A stretch of 55,643 bases of DNA from Lachnospiraceae bacterium (GTDB lineage Bacteria > Bacillota > Clostridia > Lachnospirales > Lachnospiraceae). Under the pieces are notes generated by a model. It searched no databases, was not told the origin of the DNA, and saw only the letters and a list, made by a program, of their open reading frames with translations. The stretch covers positions 1-55,643 of the forward strand of contig JAFTXD010000112.1 of NCBI GenBank assembly GCA_017461775.1, written 5' to 3'. Each line of letters opens with the position of its first letter. Positions within the stretch are counted from its first letter, which is position 1. A program made the position numbers and the translations under genes. Below are positions 29,142-37,428 of the stretch, piece after piece.

Positions 29142-30260
29142 ATGAGAGCAATAGGAATCGTTTTAGCAGGCGGTAATAACCGCAGAATGAAAGAATTATC
29201 ACAGAAGCGTGCAATTTGTGCAATGCCTGTGGCAGGTAGCTATCGAAGCATCGATTTTACCTTAAGTAATATGTCCAACTCTCATATTCAGAAGGTTGCA
29301 GTACTTACCCAGTACAATGCAAAGAGCTTAAACGAGCATTTAAGCTCCTCCAAGTGGTGGGATTTTGGACGTAAGCAGGGCGGCTTATTTGTACTTACCC
29401 CGGAAGTGACCGCGGACAACAGTAACTGGTACAGAGGCACCGCAGATGCTATTTATCAGAATCTGGACTTCTTAAAGAAGAGCCATGAGCCCTATGTAGT
29501 GGTTGCATCCGGTGACGGTATCTATAAATTAGATTTTGGTAAAGTTTTAGAATATCATATCGAGAAAAAGGCAGATATCACCGTAGTGTGCAGGGATATG
29601 GAGCCGGGCTTTGAAATGGAGCGTTTCGGTACTCTCCGTATGGATGAGGAATGCAGAATCGTTGATTTCGAAGAGAAGCCTTTAAAGGCAAAGAGCAACA
29701 CCGTATCCTGCGGTATCTATGTCATCCGCAGACGCCAGCTCATCGAAATGATTGAGAAATGTGCAGAAGAAGACAGATATGATTTTGTACAGGATATCTT
29801 AGTTCGTTACAGAGAGCAGAAGAAGATTGTAGGATACAAGATTAAGGATTACTGGAGAAATATCGCATCCGTAGAGGATTATTTCAGCACCAATATGGAC
29901 TTCTTAAAACCGGATGTAAGAAAGTATTTCTTCAAGGAATACCCGGATATCTATTCTAAGATTGATGACCTTCCTCCTGCAAAATACAATGTGGGCTCCA
30001 ATGTGAAGAACAGTTTGGTAGCCAGTGGATGTATTGTAAACGGTGAGGTGGAGAACTCCGTAATCTTCAAGAAGAGCTATATCGGAAACGGTTGTGTAAT
30101 CAAGAATTCCATCATTTTAAATGATGTGTATATCGGCGACAACGCCTATATTGAGAATTGTATCGTGGAAAGCCGCGGTACCATTAAAGCAGGTTCACGT
30201 TATGTGGGAGAAGATGGCGTGAAGATTGTTATTGAAAAAAATGAGAGATTTGTTCTGTAG
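29142..30260 (+). CDS. glgD: Glucose-1-phosphate adenylyltransferase regulatory subunit GlgD
   Basis: The 372-residue paralogue of GlgC keeps the fold but has a diverged catalytic loop: AGGNNRRMKELSQKRAICAMPVAG replaces the GGxGSRL..LTxxRAKPAV pattern. It is the GlgD type that pairs with GlgC in Firmicutes to form the active heteromeric enzyme. AGGTGA sits five bases before ATG 29142; GTG 29133 in frame is less likely. It is translationally coupled to glgC. Confidence 0.93.
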   Translation: MRAIGIVLAGGNNRRMKELSQKRAICAMPVAGSYRSIDFTLSNMSNSHIQKVAVLTQYNAKSLNEHLSSSKWWDFGRKQGGLFVLTPEVTADNSNWYRGTADAIYQNLDFLKKSHEPYVVVASGDGIYKLDFGKVLEYHIEKKADITVVCRDMEPGFEMERFGTLRMDEECRIVDFEEKPLKAKSNTVSCGIYVIRRRQLIEMIEKCAEEDRYDFVQDILVRYREQKKIVGYKIKDYWRNIASVEDYFSTNMDFLKPDVRKYFFKEYPDIYSKIDDLPPAKYNVGSNVKNSLVASGCIVNGEVENSVIFKKSYIGNGCVIKNSIILNDVYIGDNAYIENCIVESRGTIKAGSRYVGEDGVKIVIEKNERFVL

Positions 30261-30296
30261 AAGAAAAATTAAATAAGAACCAAGGAGGTAAGACTC

Positions 30297-30575
30297 ATGC
30301 AGATCACAGATGTTCGTGTTCGCAAGATTACTAAGGAAGGAAAGATGAAGGCAATCGTGTCCATTACCTTGGATAATGAATTTGTGGTTCATGATATCAA
30401 GGTCATTGATGGCGAGAAGGGCTTATTCATTGCAATGCCAAGTAAGAAGTCCGTGGATGGAGAGCACAGAGATATCGCTCACCCTATCAATTCTGACACC
30501 AGAAACAGACTGCAGGATACCATTCTTTCCGCTTATGAAAAGTCCTTAAGCGAGCCGGATGAAGCTGAATTTTAA
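30297..30575 (+). CDS. spoVG: Septation/sporulation regulator SpoVG
   Basis: The 92-residue protein matches SpoVG from end to end ([21 protein letters not shown]...[16 protein letters not shown]). SpoVG is a small nucleic acid-binding protein that influences sporulation, septation and virulence genes in Firmicutes. AAGGAGGT precedes the ATG. It follows glgD after 36 bases and ends at a strong terminator. Confidence 0.96.
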   Translation: MQITDVRVRKITKEGKMKAIVSITLDNEFVVHDIKVIDGEKGLFIAMPSKKSVDGEHRDIAHPINSDTRNRLQDTILSAYEKSLSEPDEAEF

Positions 30576-30592
30576 GGTCAAGCCAAGTGTTG

Positions 30593-30620
30593 GGGCGTCC
30601 CTGAGAGGGGCGCCCTTTTT
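30593..30620 (+). terminator. Terminator after spoVG
   Basis: GGGCG-T-CCCT pairs with AGGG-G-CGCCC (30593-30615, one G-U pair) followed by TTTTT. Confidence 0.9.
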
Positions 30621-30706
30621 AATAAAGTGTTACCCATTCATTGACGAATGTATTAAGAGCGCGTAAACTAGTCTTAACAATATGTAAAATAAGGGAGAGA
30701 TGGGCA

Positions 30707-31735
30707 ATGCAAAGAAGTAGAAGTATTGATTGTTTGAAGGGCCTTTTGATTATTTGGGTAATTATACTACATTTCCCGTTTGAGATAGTGGAGGTAAGGA
30801 AATATTTATTTCCGTTTACGGTTATTTTAGCGGTTCCTTGTTTTATGATGATTTCCGGGTATGTATCTTCAGTAGCATTTGAAAATAGAAAGATTTTGAA
30901 AATAGAAGCAGCTTATAATAAGGCTGTTGTATTGAAAAAGATAATACGATATACGATCCCTTATACGATGGCGTTTATAATGGAATGGATTGTATTTAGA
31001 ATATTTAATGTTTTTCAAGTGAATATTAAGACATATGGTATTCTGGCCGTGACAATGGATTATATCCGTGGTGGATATGGGCAGGGAAGTTATTATTATC
31101 CGATTATGATACAATTTATTTTTGTGTTTCCTTTCATTTATTTTTTGATTAAAAAATATCAATGGAAAGGATTAGTTTATGCCTTTTTATTAAATGCTGG
31201 ATATGAAATCCTAAAATGCGCATATGGGATGAACGATGGGTTTTATCGTTTATTGATATTCAGATATTTATTCATTATTGCAGCCGGCTGTTATTTTGCA
31301 ATGGTTAAAATACAACGAAATTATCGGTCTATAATAATTGGAGTAGGCAGTGTTGTGGCAGGTATGGGATTTATTTATCTGTTCTCATATGCAACATATA
31401 GCCCTAAGATTATTACTTATTGGAGCTCAACTTCGTTTGTGGTTTGCCTGTTTGTGATACCTATATTGGGATGGCTATTGCAAAAAGGAAGGTTGGCTTG
31501 TAAGCCCCTTGAAGTTGTGGGAAAGGCTTCTTTTAATATTTTTCTTGTACAGATGATATATTATAACTTTGCTGATTCTATGTATGAAATGATTGAGGGG
31601 CGCAGTGCGCAATTAGTATTTAACATAGTAAATTGTGTTGTGGCAGGGGTTGCTTTTTATTATCTGGAAAAACCTGTCACACATTTTGTTATCAATAAGT
31701 GTATTCCCAGAACGGAGTTTGACCACCAGCAGTAA
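30707..31735 (+). CDS. Acyltransferase 3 family membrane protein (O-acetyltransferase-like)
   Basis: The 342-residue protein has about ten membrane helices and the Acyl_transf_3 start R-SIDCLKGLLIIWVIILHF, whose His is the usual acyl-transfer residue. Such enzymes acetylate extracellular sugars or other wall polymers. AGGGAG lies upstream of ATG 30707; the in-frame ATG at 30641 has no site. The gene is visibly richer in A and T than its neighbours (many ATA, TTA, AAA codons), which suggests later acquisition. It sits alone between spoVG and pth, so its substrate is not indicated by context. Confidence 0.82.
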   Translation: MQRSRSIDCLKGLLIIWVIILHFPFEIVEVRKYLFPFTVILAVPCFMMISGYVSSVAFENRKILKIEAAYNKAVVLKKIIRYTIPYTMAFIMEWIVFRIFNVFQVNIKTYGILAVTMDYIRGGYGQGSYYYPIMIQFIFVFPFIYFLIKKYQWKGLVYAFLLNAGYEILKCAYGMNDGFYRLLIFRYLFIIAAGCYFAMVKIQRNYRSIIIGVGSVVAGMGFIYLFSYATYSPKIITYWSSTSFVVCLFVIPILGWLLQKGRLACKPLEVVGKASFNIFLVQMIYYNFADSMYEMIEGRSAQLVFNIVNCVVAGVAFYYLEKPVTHFVINKCIPRTEFDHQQ

Positions 31736-31749
31736 ATGAAAAGAACATA

Positions 31750-31778
31750 TTGACAACAAACCCATCTAACACTACTAT
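31750..31778 (+). promoter_or_regulatory. Strong sigma-A promoter upstream of pth
   Basis: A consensus TTGACA (31750-31755), 17 bases and TACTAT (31773-31778). The start point would be about 31785, leaving a leader of about 125 bases before pth. Confidence 0.75.
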
Positions 31779-31784
31779 ATAAAG

Positions 31785-31878
31785 TAGCAAGGGTATTACC
31801 AATAAGGGGTTATCCCTAATTATAGTTGATTAAATAATCGCCTAAAGTTTTCAGAGGACTGCGGCGATTATTTTTGAT
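31785..31878 (+). ncRNA. Possible leader RNA or small RNA ahead of pth, ending in a terminator-like hairpin
   Basis: After the consensus promoter an AGGG/CCCT hairpin (around 31806-31816) is followed by AATAATCGCC (31833-31842) pairing with GGCGATTATT (31863-31872) and TTTT. The layout (strong promoter, ~90 bases, terminator-like hairpin, then pth 32 bases further) fits attenuation of pth or an independent small RNA. No known riboswitch motif was recognised. Confidence 0.4.
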
Positions 31879-31909
31879 TGAATTCAGAGAGTATAAAGAG
31901 GATTTAAAT

Positions 31910-32488
31910 ATGATCATTATCGTAGGCCTGGGCAATCCGGGCAGAGAATATGTAAATACAAGACACAACATCGGCTTCGAGGTAATCGATAAGCTGGCGG
32001 ACGAGGTGGGTATCGACGTTGCAGAGCGAAAGCACAAGGCCCTGATTGGCAAGGGTGTGTTGGACGGGCAGAAGGTGATTTTAGCCAAGCCCCAGACTTT
32101 TATGAATTTGAGTGGTGAAAGTGTGAGAGAGCTCATAGACTATTATAAGGTGGACGAGGAAAATGAGCTGATTGTGATTTCTGATGACATCAGTTTAGAG
32201 CCGGGAAATATTCGTATCCGCATCAAGGGCAGTGCCGGTGGGCACAATGGTCTGAAGAATATTATCCAGCATCTGGGACACGATAAATTCCTTCGTGTGA
32301 AGATGGGAGTGGGCGAGAAACCCAAAGGATATGACCTGGCAGACTGGGTGCTGGGACACTTCTCTAAGGAAGAGCGCCCGGTGCTGGATGAGTCCATAGA
32401 GCGTGCAACGGATGCCATCAAGCTGATGATGAGAGGCGACGCTGCCGCCGCTATGAACAAATATAATACCAAGTCGTCACAGAAGTAG
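31910..32488 (+). CDS. pth: Peptidyl-tRNA hydrolase
   Basis: The 192-residue enzyme releases peptides from stalled peptidyl-tRNA. Visible signatures are GLGNPGREY with Asn9, the catalytic His19 in NTRHNIGF, KPQTFMNLSG, and SAGGHNGLK. I start at ATG 31910, with AGAGGA seven bases upstream; the in-frame extension from 31874 lies across the leader hairpin. pth followed by mfd is a common clostridial order. Confidence 0.95.
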   Translation: MIIIVGLGNPGREYVNTRHNIGFEVIDKLADEVGIDVAERKHKALIGKGVLDGQKVILAKPQTFMNLSGESVRELIDYYKVDEENELIVISDDISLEPGNIRIRIKGSAGGHNGLKNIIQHLGHDKFLRVKMGVGEKPKGYDLADWVLGHFSKEERPVLDESIERATDAIKLMMRGDAAAAMNKYNTKSSQK

Positions 32489-32503
32489 AGGCTTGAGAAG
32501 AAC

Positions 32504-32596
32504 GATGCTGCATTGAATGGATGGATACCCTCATAAGGGTGACTTGCCACTGCATCGGAACCCTTATGAGGGTATCCATCCATTCAGTGCAGCATC
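32504..32596. repeat. 37-bp near-perfect inverted repeat between pth and mfd
   Basis: The left arm 32504-32540 and right arm 32560-32596 are complementary over 37 positions; the only deviation is one T opposite G, which still pairs in RNA. The loop is 19 bases. No T run follows, so it is not a standard terminator. The mfd ribosome binding site starts about 12 bases after the right arm. It may be an RNase III/processing site between pth and mfd mRNA, a translational regulator, or a mobile palindrome. Confidence 0.9.
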
Positions 32597-32617
32597 AAGG
32601 CAGAGAAAGAGGTAATT

Positions 32618-35600
32618 ATGCAGGCATTATTGGCCCCCTTCCGGGAGCTTTCGGAGTATGAGCAGATAAGAAGCTGCATGGCGCATGGGGACACGCCCAT
32701 ATCCGTAAGTGGATGTGTGGACTCCCAGAAACTTCATATGATGTATGGAATCAGCGATGGCTTTGCGTACAAGGTCATCGTTACTTATAGTGATTTAAAG
32801 GCGAAAGAAATCTATGAGGAGTACAAGTTTTATGATAGGAATGTGCTTCTGTACCCGGCCAAGGACTTGATTTTCTTTCAGGCGGATATTCATGGCAACC
32901 AGCTGACCAAGGAGCGTGTCAGGGCTCTTCGCAGAATCGCGGAGAAGAAGCCATTTACCTTGATTACTACATATGCGGCGCTAATGACGCCACAGGTGAT
33001 GTGGGATGAGAAAAGAGATATTCTGCGGGTAGAAAAAGGCGATGTGCTGGAGGAAAAGGCCCTTGCCTACAAGCTGGTGGAATTGGGTTATGAGAAGGTG
33101 TATCAGGTGGAGCAGCCGGGGCAGTTTGCTATCCGAGGCGGTATCATCGATGTGTTTGATCTGACCCAGGAGAATCCCTACCGTATAGAGCTTTGGGGAG
33201 ATGAGGTGGATTCCCTTAGAAGCTTTGATGTACTGAGCCAGCGTTCCATTGAGCAGCTGCACGGTGTGACTATTTATCCGGCAGCAGAATTTGTACTTTC
33301 GAGAGAGCGCATAGAGGCAGGTCTGAAAAAGATTGAGACAGAGGCAGCAAAGCAGGAAAAACTATTCCGTGATGCTTTCCAAACCGAGGAAGCAAACCGC
33401 ATCCATACTCAGGTGAAGGCCCTTCGGGAGGAGCTTTTAGAGTTTCAGAACATGGTAAATGTGGATGGGTATATCCGCTATTTTTATGAGGATACGGTGT
33501 CTCTGGCAGAGGTGCTGCAGCAGATGGAGAAGGATGCGGGAAATCGGAAGCTCCTTTTCTTTATTGACGAGCCTTCCCATGTGCGGGAGCATGTATCCGC
33601 TATTGAGATGGAATTTCGTGACAGTATGGAGCAGCGTGCGGCCAAGGGATATATTCTGCCGGGGCAGATGAATGTGCTTTACAGCGGGGAGCAGGTGATG
33701 GCCCGCCTAAGCAAGAGTCCGGTTGTGGCGCTGTGTGCCATGGAAACCCGGAACAATCTGGTGCATCCTAAGGTGCATGTAAATGTATCGGCACGAAGTA
33801 TTTCCTCTTACAATAACAGCTTTGAGGCGCTGTTAAAGGATTTGAAGGGGTATCGGAAAAATGGATACCGTGTACTTCTTTTGTCCGGCTCCCGTACCAG
33901 AGCAAAGCGTCTTGCGGAGGACCTTAGGGATAATGAAATTGCGGCAGTATATTCCGAGGACCCTTATCGGGAGGTACAGGCCGGAGAGGTGCTGACCTAC
34001 TACGGCTATGTGAAGAAGGGCTTTGAATATCCGCTGCTGAAATATGTAGTGATTTCCGAATCGGACATTTTTGGTGCAGAGAAAAAGAAGAAGAAAAAGA
34101 AGCTTTACCAGGGACAGAAGATTACCGACCTAAGCGACTTAAAGGTGGGAGACTATGTCATCCATGAAAGCCATGGTCTGGGTATCTATAAGGGTATCGA
34201 GAAGGTGGAAATGGAGCATGTGGTAAAGGATTATGTGAAGATAGAGTACCGGGATGGCGGCAATCTGTATATTCTTGCCACCGGACTGGATGTTATTGGT
34301 AAGTATGCTTCTGCGGATGCAGCCAAAACTCCTAAATTAAATAAGCTGGGCTCCAAGGAGTGGGAGAAGACCAAAACAAAAGTGCGCAGTGCGGTGGACG
34401 AGGTGGCCAAGGATTTGGTGGAGCTATATGCACTTCGCCAGAGCAGCCAGGGACATGCCTATGGAAAGGACACGGTATGGCAGCGTGAGTTTGAGGAGAT
34501 GTTCCCCTTTGAGGAGACGGATGACCAGCTGATGGCTATCGCAGATACCAAGGCGGACATGGAAAGTACCAAAATCATGGATCGACTGGTGTGCGGTGAC
34601 GTGGGATATGGCAAGACGGAAATCGCCATTCGTGCGGCCTTTAAGGCGGTGCAGGAGGGCAAGCAGGTGGTGTATCTGGTGCCTACCACCATTTTAGCCC
34701 AGCAGCACTACAACACCTTCTCCCAGCGTATGAAGGACTTCCCCATCCGGGTGGATTTAATGTCCAGATTCCGTACGGCGGGAGAGATGAAGAAGACGGT
34801 GACGGATTTGCAAAAGGGCTTTGTGGACATTGTTATCGGAACACACAGGGTGCTGTCAAATGATGTGAAATTCAAGGATTTAGGGCTTCTTATCATTGAT
34901 GAGGAGCAACGCTTTGGGGTAACCCATAAAGAGAAAATCAAAAAATTGAAAGAGAATGTGGACGTACTTACCCTTACAGCGACGCCAATTCCTCGTACTC
35001 TTCATATGAGCCTTATCGGCATCCGTGACATGAGTGTACTGGAGGAGGCACCGGGAGAGCGTCAGCCTATCCAGACCTTTGTGTGTGAATATAACGAAGA
35101 AATGGTACGTGAAGCCATTGTCCGGGAGCTTACCAGAAATGGTCAGGTGTATTATGTATACAACCGAGTGAATAATATCGCGGATGTGGCAGCGCAGGTG
35201 GCAAAGCTGGTACCGGAGGCCAATGTGGCCTTTGCCCATGGGCAGATGAAGGAGCAGGAGCTGGAGCGTATTATGCTGGATTTTGTGGAGGGCGAAATTG
35301 ATGTACTGGTTTCCACCACTATCATCGAGACCGGTTTGGACATTTCCAATGCCAATACCATGATTATTCATGATTCGGACAATCTGGGACTTTCCCAGCT
35401 CTATCAGCTCAGGGGCCGTGTGGGACGTTCTAATCGTACCGCCTATGCCTTCCTGATGTACAAGAGGGATAAGATGCTGAAGGAGGTAGCGGAGAAGCGT
35501 CTGGCGGCCATCAAGGAGTTTACTGACTTGGGTAGTGGCTTTAAGATTGCTATGAGAGATCTGGAAATCCGTGGAGCCGGAAATCTGCTTGGTATGAAGC

Positions 35601-36169
35601 AGCACGGACATATGGAGGCCGTGGGCTATGATATGTACTGTAAGATGTTAGGGGAAGCAGTAAAGACCCTGAAGGGCATTGAAACCATCACCGATTTTGT
35701 AACCACTGTGGATTTGGATGTGGATGCCTTTATCCCACCCTCTTATATCGTAAATGAGGCTCAAAAGCTGGATATTTACAAGCGTATTGCAGGCATCGAG
35801 AATCCGAAAGAGCGGGACGAGATGAAGGATGAGCTCTTAGACCGCTTCGGCGAGCTGCCCAGAAGTGTGGACAATCTGCTCAGGATTGCTCTTATCCGGG
35901 CTCAGGCACACAGTCTGTATATGACGGAGATTAAGGGAAAGAATGAGAGAATCCAGTTTACCTTTCGACCGGATGCGAAAATCGACGTGGTGAAGATACC
36001 GGAGATGCTTCGGAAATACAAAGACCAGCTGACCTTCACCGCTTACGGAAATCCCTTTTTCACCTATAAATATCGTAAGGTGGGCATTATCGAAAAGGAT
36101 GGGGAGCTTTTGCTGGAGAGCACGGAGAAGCTGCTGGAGGATATGAAGATGCTCTTGTTAAATATTTAA
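32618..36169 (+). CDS. mfd: Transcription-repair coupling factor Mfd
   Basis: The 1183-residue protein removes stalled RNA polymerase and recruits UvrA. It has a UvrB-like N-terminal region, a CarD-like RNA-polymerase-interacting domain (LKVGDYVIHESHGLGIYKGI, about 500-565) and a RecG-like translocase module with Walker A GDVGYGKT at 660-667 and IIDEEQRFG. The C-terminal TRCF domain is complete. Full-length for the family. AAAGAGG precedes the ATG, directly after the 37-bp hairpin. Confidence 0.96.
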   Translation: MQALLAPFRELSEYEQIRSCMAHGDTPISVSGCVDSQKLHMMYGISDGFAYKVIVTYSDLKAKEIYEEYKFYDRNVLLYPAKDLIFFQADIHGNQLTKERVRALRRIAEKKPFTLITTYAALMTPQVMWDEKRDILRVEKGDVLEEKALAYKLVELGYEKVYQVEQPGQFAIRGGIIDVFDLTQENPYRIELWGDEVDSLRSFDVLSQRSIEQLHGVTIYPAAEFVLSRERIEAGLKKIETEAAKQEKLFRDAFQTEEANRIHTQVKALREELLEFQNMVNVDGYIRYFYEDTVSLAEVLQQMEKDAGNRKLLFFIDEPSHVREHVSAIEMEFRDSMEQRAAKGYILPGQMNVLYSGEQVMARLSKSPVVALCAMETRNNLVHPKVHVNVSARSISSYNNSFEALLKDLKGYRKNGYRVLLLSGSRTRAKRLAEDLRDNEIAAVYSEDPYREVQAGEVLTYYGYVKKGFEYPLLKYVVISESDIFGAEKKKKKKKLYQGQKITDLSDLKVGDYVIHESHGLGIYKGIEKVEMEHVVKDYVKIEYRDGGNLYILATGLDVIGKYASADAAKTPKLNKLGSKEWEKTKTKVRSAVDEVAKDLVELYALRQSSQGHAYGKDTVWQREFEEMFPFEETDDQLMAIADTKADMESTKIMDRLVCGDVGYGKTEIAIRAAFKAVQEGKQVVYLVPTTILAQQHYNTFSQRMKDFPIRVDLMSRFRTAGEMKKTVTDLQKGFVDIVIGTHRVLSNDVKFKDLGLLIIDEEQRFGVTHKEKIKKLKENVDVLTLTATPIPRTLHMSLIGIRDMSVLEEAPGERQPIQTFVCEYNEEMVREAIVRELTRNGQVYYVYNRVNNIADVAAQVAKLVPEANVAFAHGQMKEQELERIMLDFVEGEIDVLVSTTIIETGLDISNANTMIIHDSDNLGLSQLYQLRGRVGRSNRTAYAFLMYKRDKMLKEVAEKRLAAIKEFTDLGSGFKIAMRDLEIRGAGNLLGMKQHGHMEAVGYDMYCKMLGEAVKTLKGIETITDFVTTVDLDVDAFIPPSYIVNEAQKLDIYKRIAGIENPKERDEMKDELLDRFGELPRSVDNLLRIALIRAQAHSLYMTEIKGKNERIQFTFRPDAKIDVVKIPEMLRKYKDQLTFTAYGNPFFTYKYRKVGIIEKDGELLLESTEKLLEDMKMLLLNI

Positions 36170-36184
36170 TTAATCCCCACTCAC

Positions 36185-36213
36185 TTTACGGAAAATCTTT
36201 GGTATGTTATAGT
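36185..36213 (+). promoter_or_regulatory. Promoter of the PfkB kinase gene
   Basis: TTTACG (36185-36190), 17 bases and TATAGT (36208-36213), about 50 bases before the start codon. Confidence 0.65.
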
Positions 36214-36261
36214 ATTTATGCGGATGTAAGAGCTTTCATACAATGTAAGGAGATTATGAAA

Positions 36262-37290
36262 ATGAGTGAGAAAAAAGAGTTTGATTTATTGGCCCTGGGG
36301 GAGCTGATGCTTCGTCTTTCCCCGACTGTAAATGAAAGAATTACCAGAGGTGATACCTTTGGAAAGCAGGCAGGTGGCGCGGAGTTAAATGCCATTACCG
36401 GCGCCGCTATGCTGGGACTTCGTTGCGGTATTATTTCCAAGCTTCCGGCCAATGATTTAGGTACATATATTAAGAATCGTGTGCGTCTTTGCGGTGTCAG
36501 TGATGACTATCTGGTATATGACAGCGGTAAGGATGCCAGACTGGGTGTGTATTATTACGAGAGCGGTGCATATCCCAGAAAGCCACGTATCGTGTATGAT
36601 AGAAAGAATAGTTCTATTAATACCATCTCTGTGGATGACTTTGATGAGAGCATTTTTAAGTCTACCAGATGCTTCCATACCAGTGGTATTACGCTGGCGC
36701 TGAGCCCACAGGTACGCGAGACTACCATCGAGATGATTAAGCGTTTTAAGGCAGAGGGTGCCATTATTTCCTTTGATGTAAACTTCCGCGGAAACCTTTG
36801 GACCGGTCCGGAGGCGAAGGAGTGTATCGAGAGAATTCTTCCCTACGTGGATATTTTCTTCTGCTCCGAGGAGACAGCAAGACTGACCTTCTTAAAGGAG
36901 GGGGATGCAAAGTCCATTATGAAGAGCTTTACCGAGGAGTTTCCGGTATCCATCGTGGCATCCACCCAGCGAATTGTACATAGCCCCAAGCGTCACACCT
37001 TCGGTTCTATCCTCTACAGTGCAAAGGATGATACCTTCTACGAGGAGCCTCCTTATGCAAATATTGAGGTAGTGGATCGTATCGGTAGTGGTGATGCGTA
37101 TATTTCCGGTGTATTATATGGCCTTCTTTCCCACGAGGGAGATTATCAGAGAGCGCTGGAGTATGGTAATGCAACCAGCTCCTTGAAGAACACTATTCCC
37201 GGAGACTTACTTTCTACGGACCTTAAGGAAATTGACGGTATTATCAGAGAGCATAAGTCCACCGGACGTATCGCGGAAATGGACAGATAG
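36262..37290 (+). CDS. PfkB family sugar kinase (2-keto-3-deoxygluconate kinase-like)
   Basis: The 342-residue protein is a ribokinase/PfkB enzyme. It begins LLALGELMLRLSP, has the GGAELNAITGAAMLG substrate region and the C-terminal signature IGSGDAYISG with catalytic Asp278. The start region and DVNFRGNLW resemble 2-dehydro-3-deoxygluconokinase (KdgK), which would fit the pectate lyase further right, but fructokinase-like specificities cannot be excluded. I choose ATG 36262 because AAGGAG lies nine bases upstream; ATG 36256 is only three bases from it. It has its own promoter and terminator. Confidence 0.82.
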   Translation: MSEKKEFDLLALGELMLRLSPTVNERITRGDTFGKQAGGAELNAITGAAMLGLRCGIISKLPANDLGTYIKNRVRLCGVSDDYLVYDSGKDARLGVYYYESGAYPRKPRIVYDRKNSSINTISVDDFDESIFKSTRCFHTSGITLALSPQVRETTIEMIKRFKAEGAIISFDVNFRGNLWTGPEAKECIERILPYVDIFFCSEETARLTFLKEGDAKSIMKSFTEEFPVSIVASTQRIVHSPKRHTFGSILYSAKDDTFYEEPPYANIEVVDRIGSGDAYISGVLYGLLSHEGDYQRALEYGNATSSLKNTIPGDLLSTDLKEIDGIIREHKSTGRIAEMDR

Positions 37291-37324
37291 TTTTTATAGA
37301 GTATTTAACGTGCAGTATTCCTAC

Positions 37325-37352
37325 AAAAGAGTCACAAATAGTGGCTCTTTTT
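37325..37352 (+). terminator. Terminator after the PfkB kinase
   Basis: AAAAGAGTCAC pairs with GTGGCTCTTTT (one G-U pair) across a five-base loop, followed by T residues. Confidence 0.85.
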
Positions 37353-37428
37353 TGGTTGCAATCACCAATTTACCGTGTTACACTGGAAAATAGAAGTAAT
37401 GCTTGACAGAAGCATAAAGGGAGTAATA

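Noticed and set aside
27872..30260. glgC/glgD as a recent tandem duplication
   Set aside because: The two proteins differ strongly in the catalytic loop and length; they are the ancient GlgC/GlgD paralogues.
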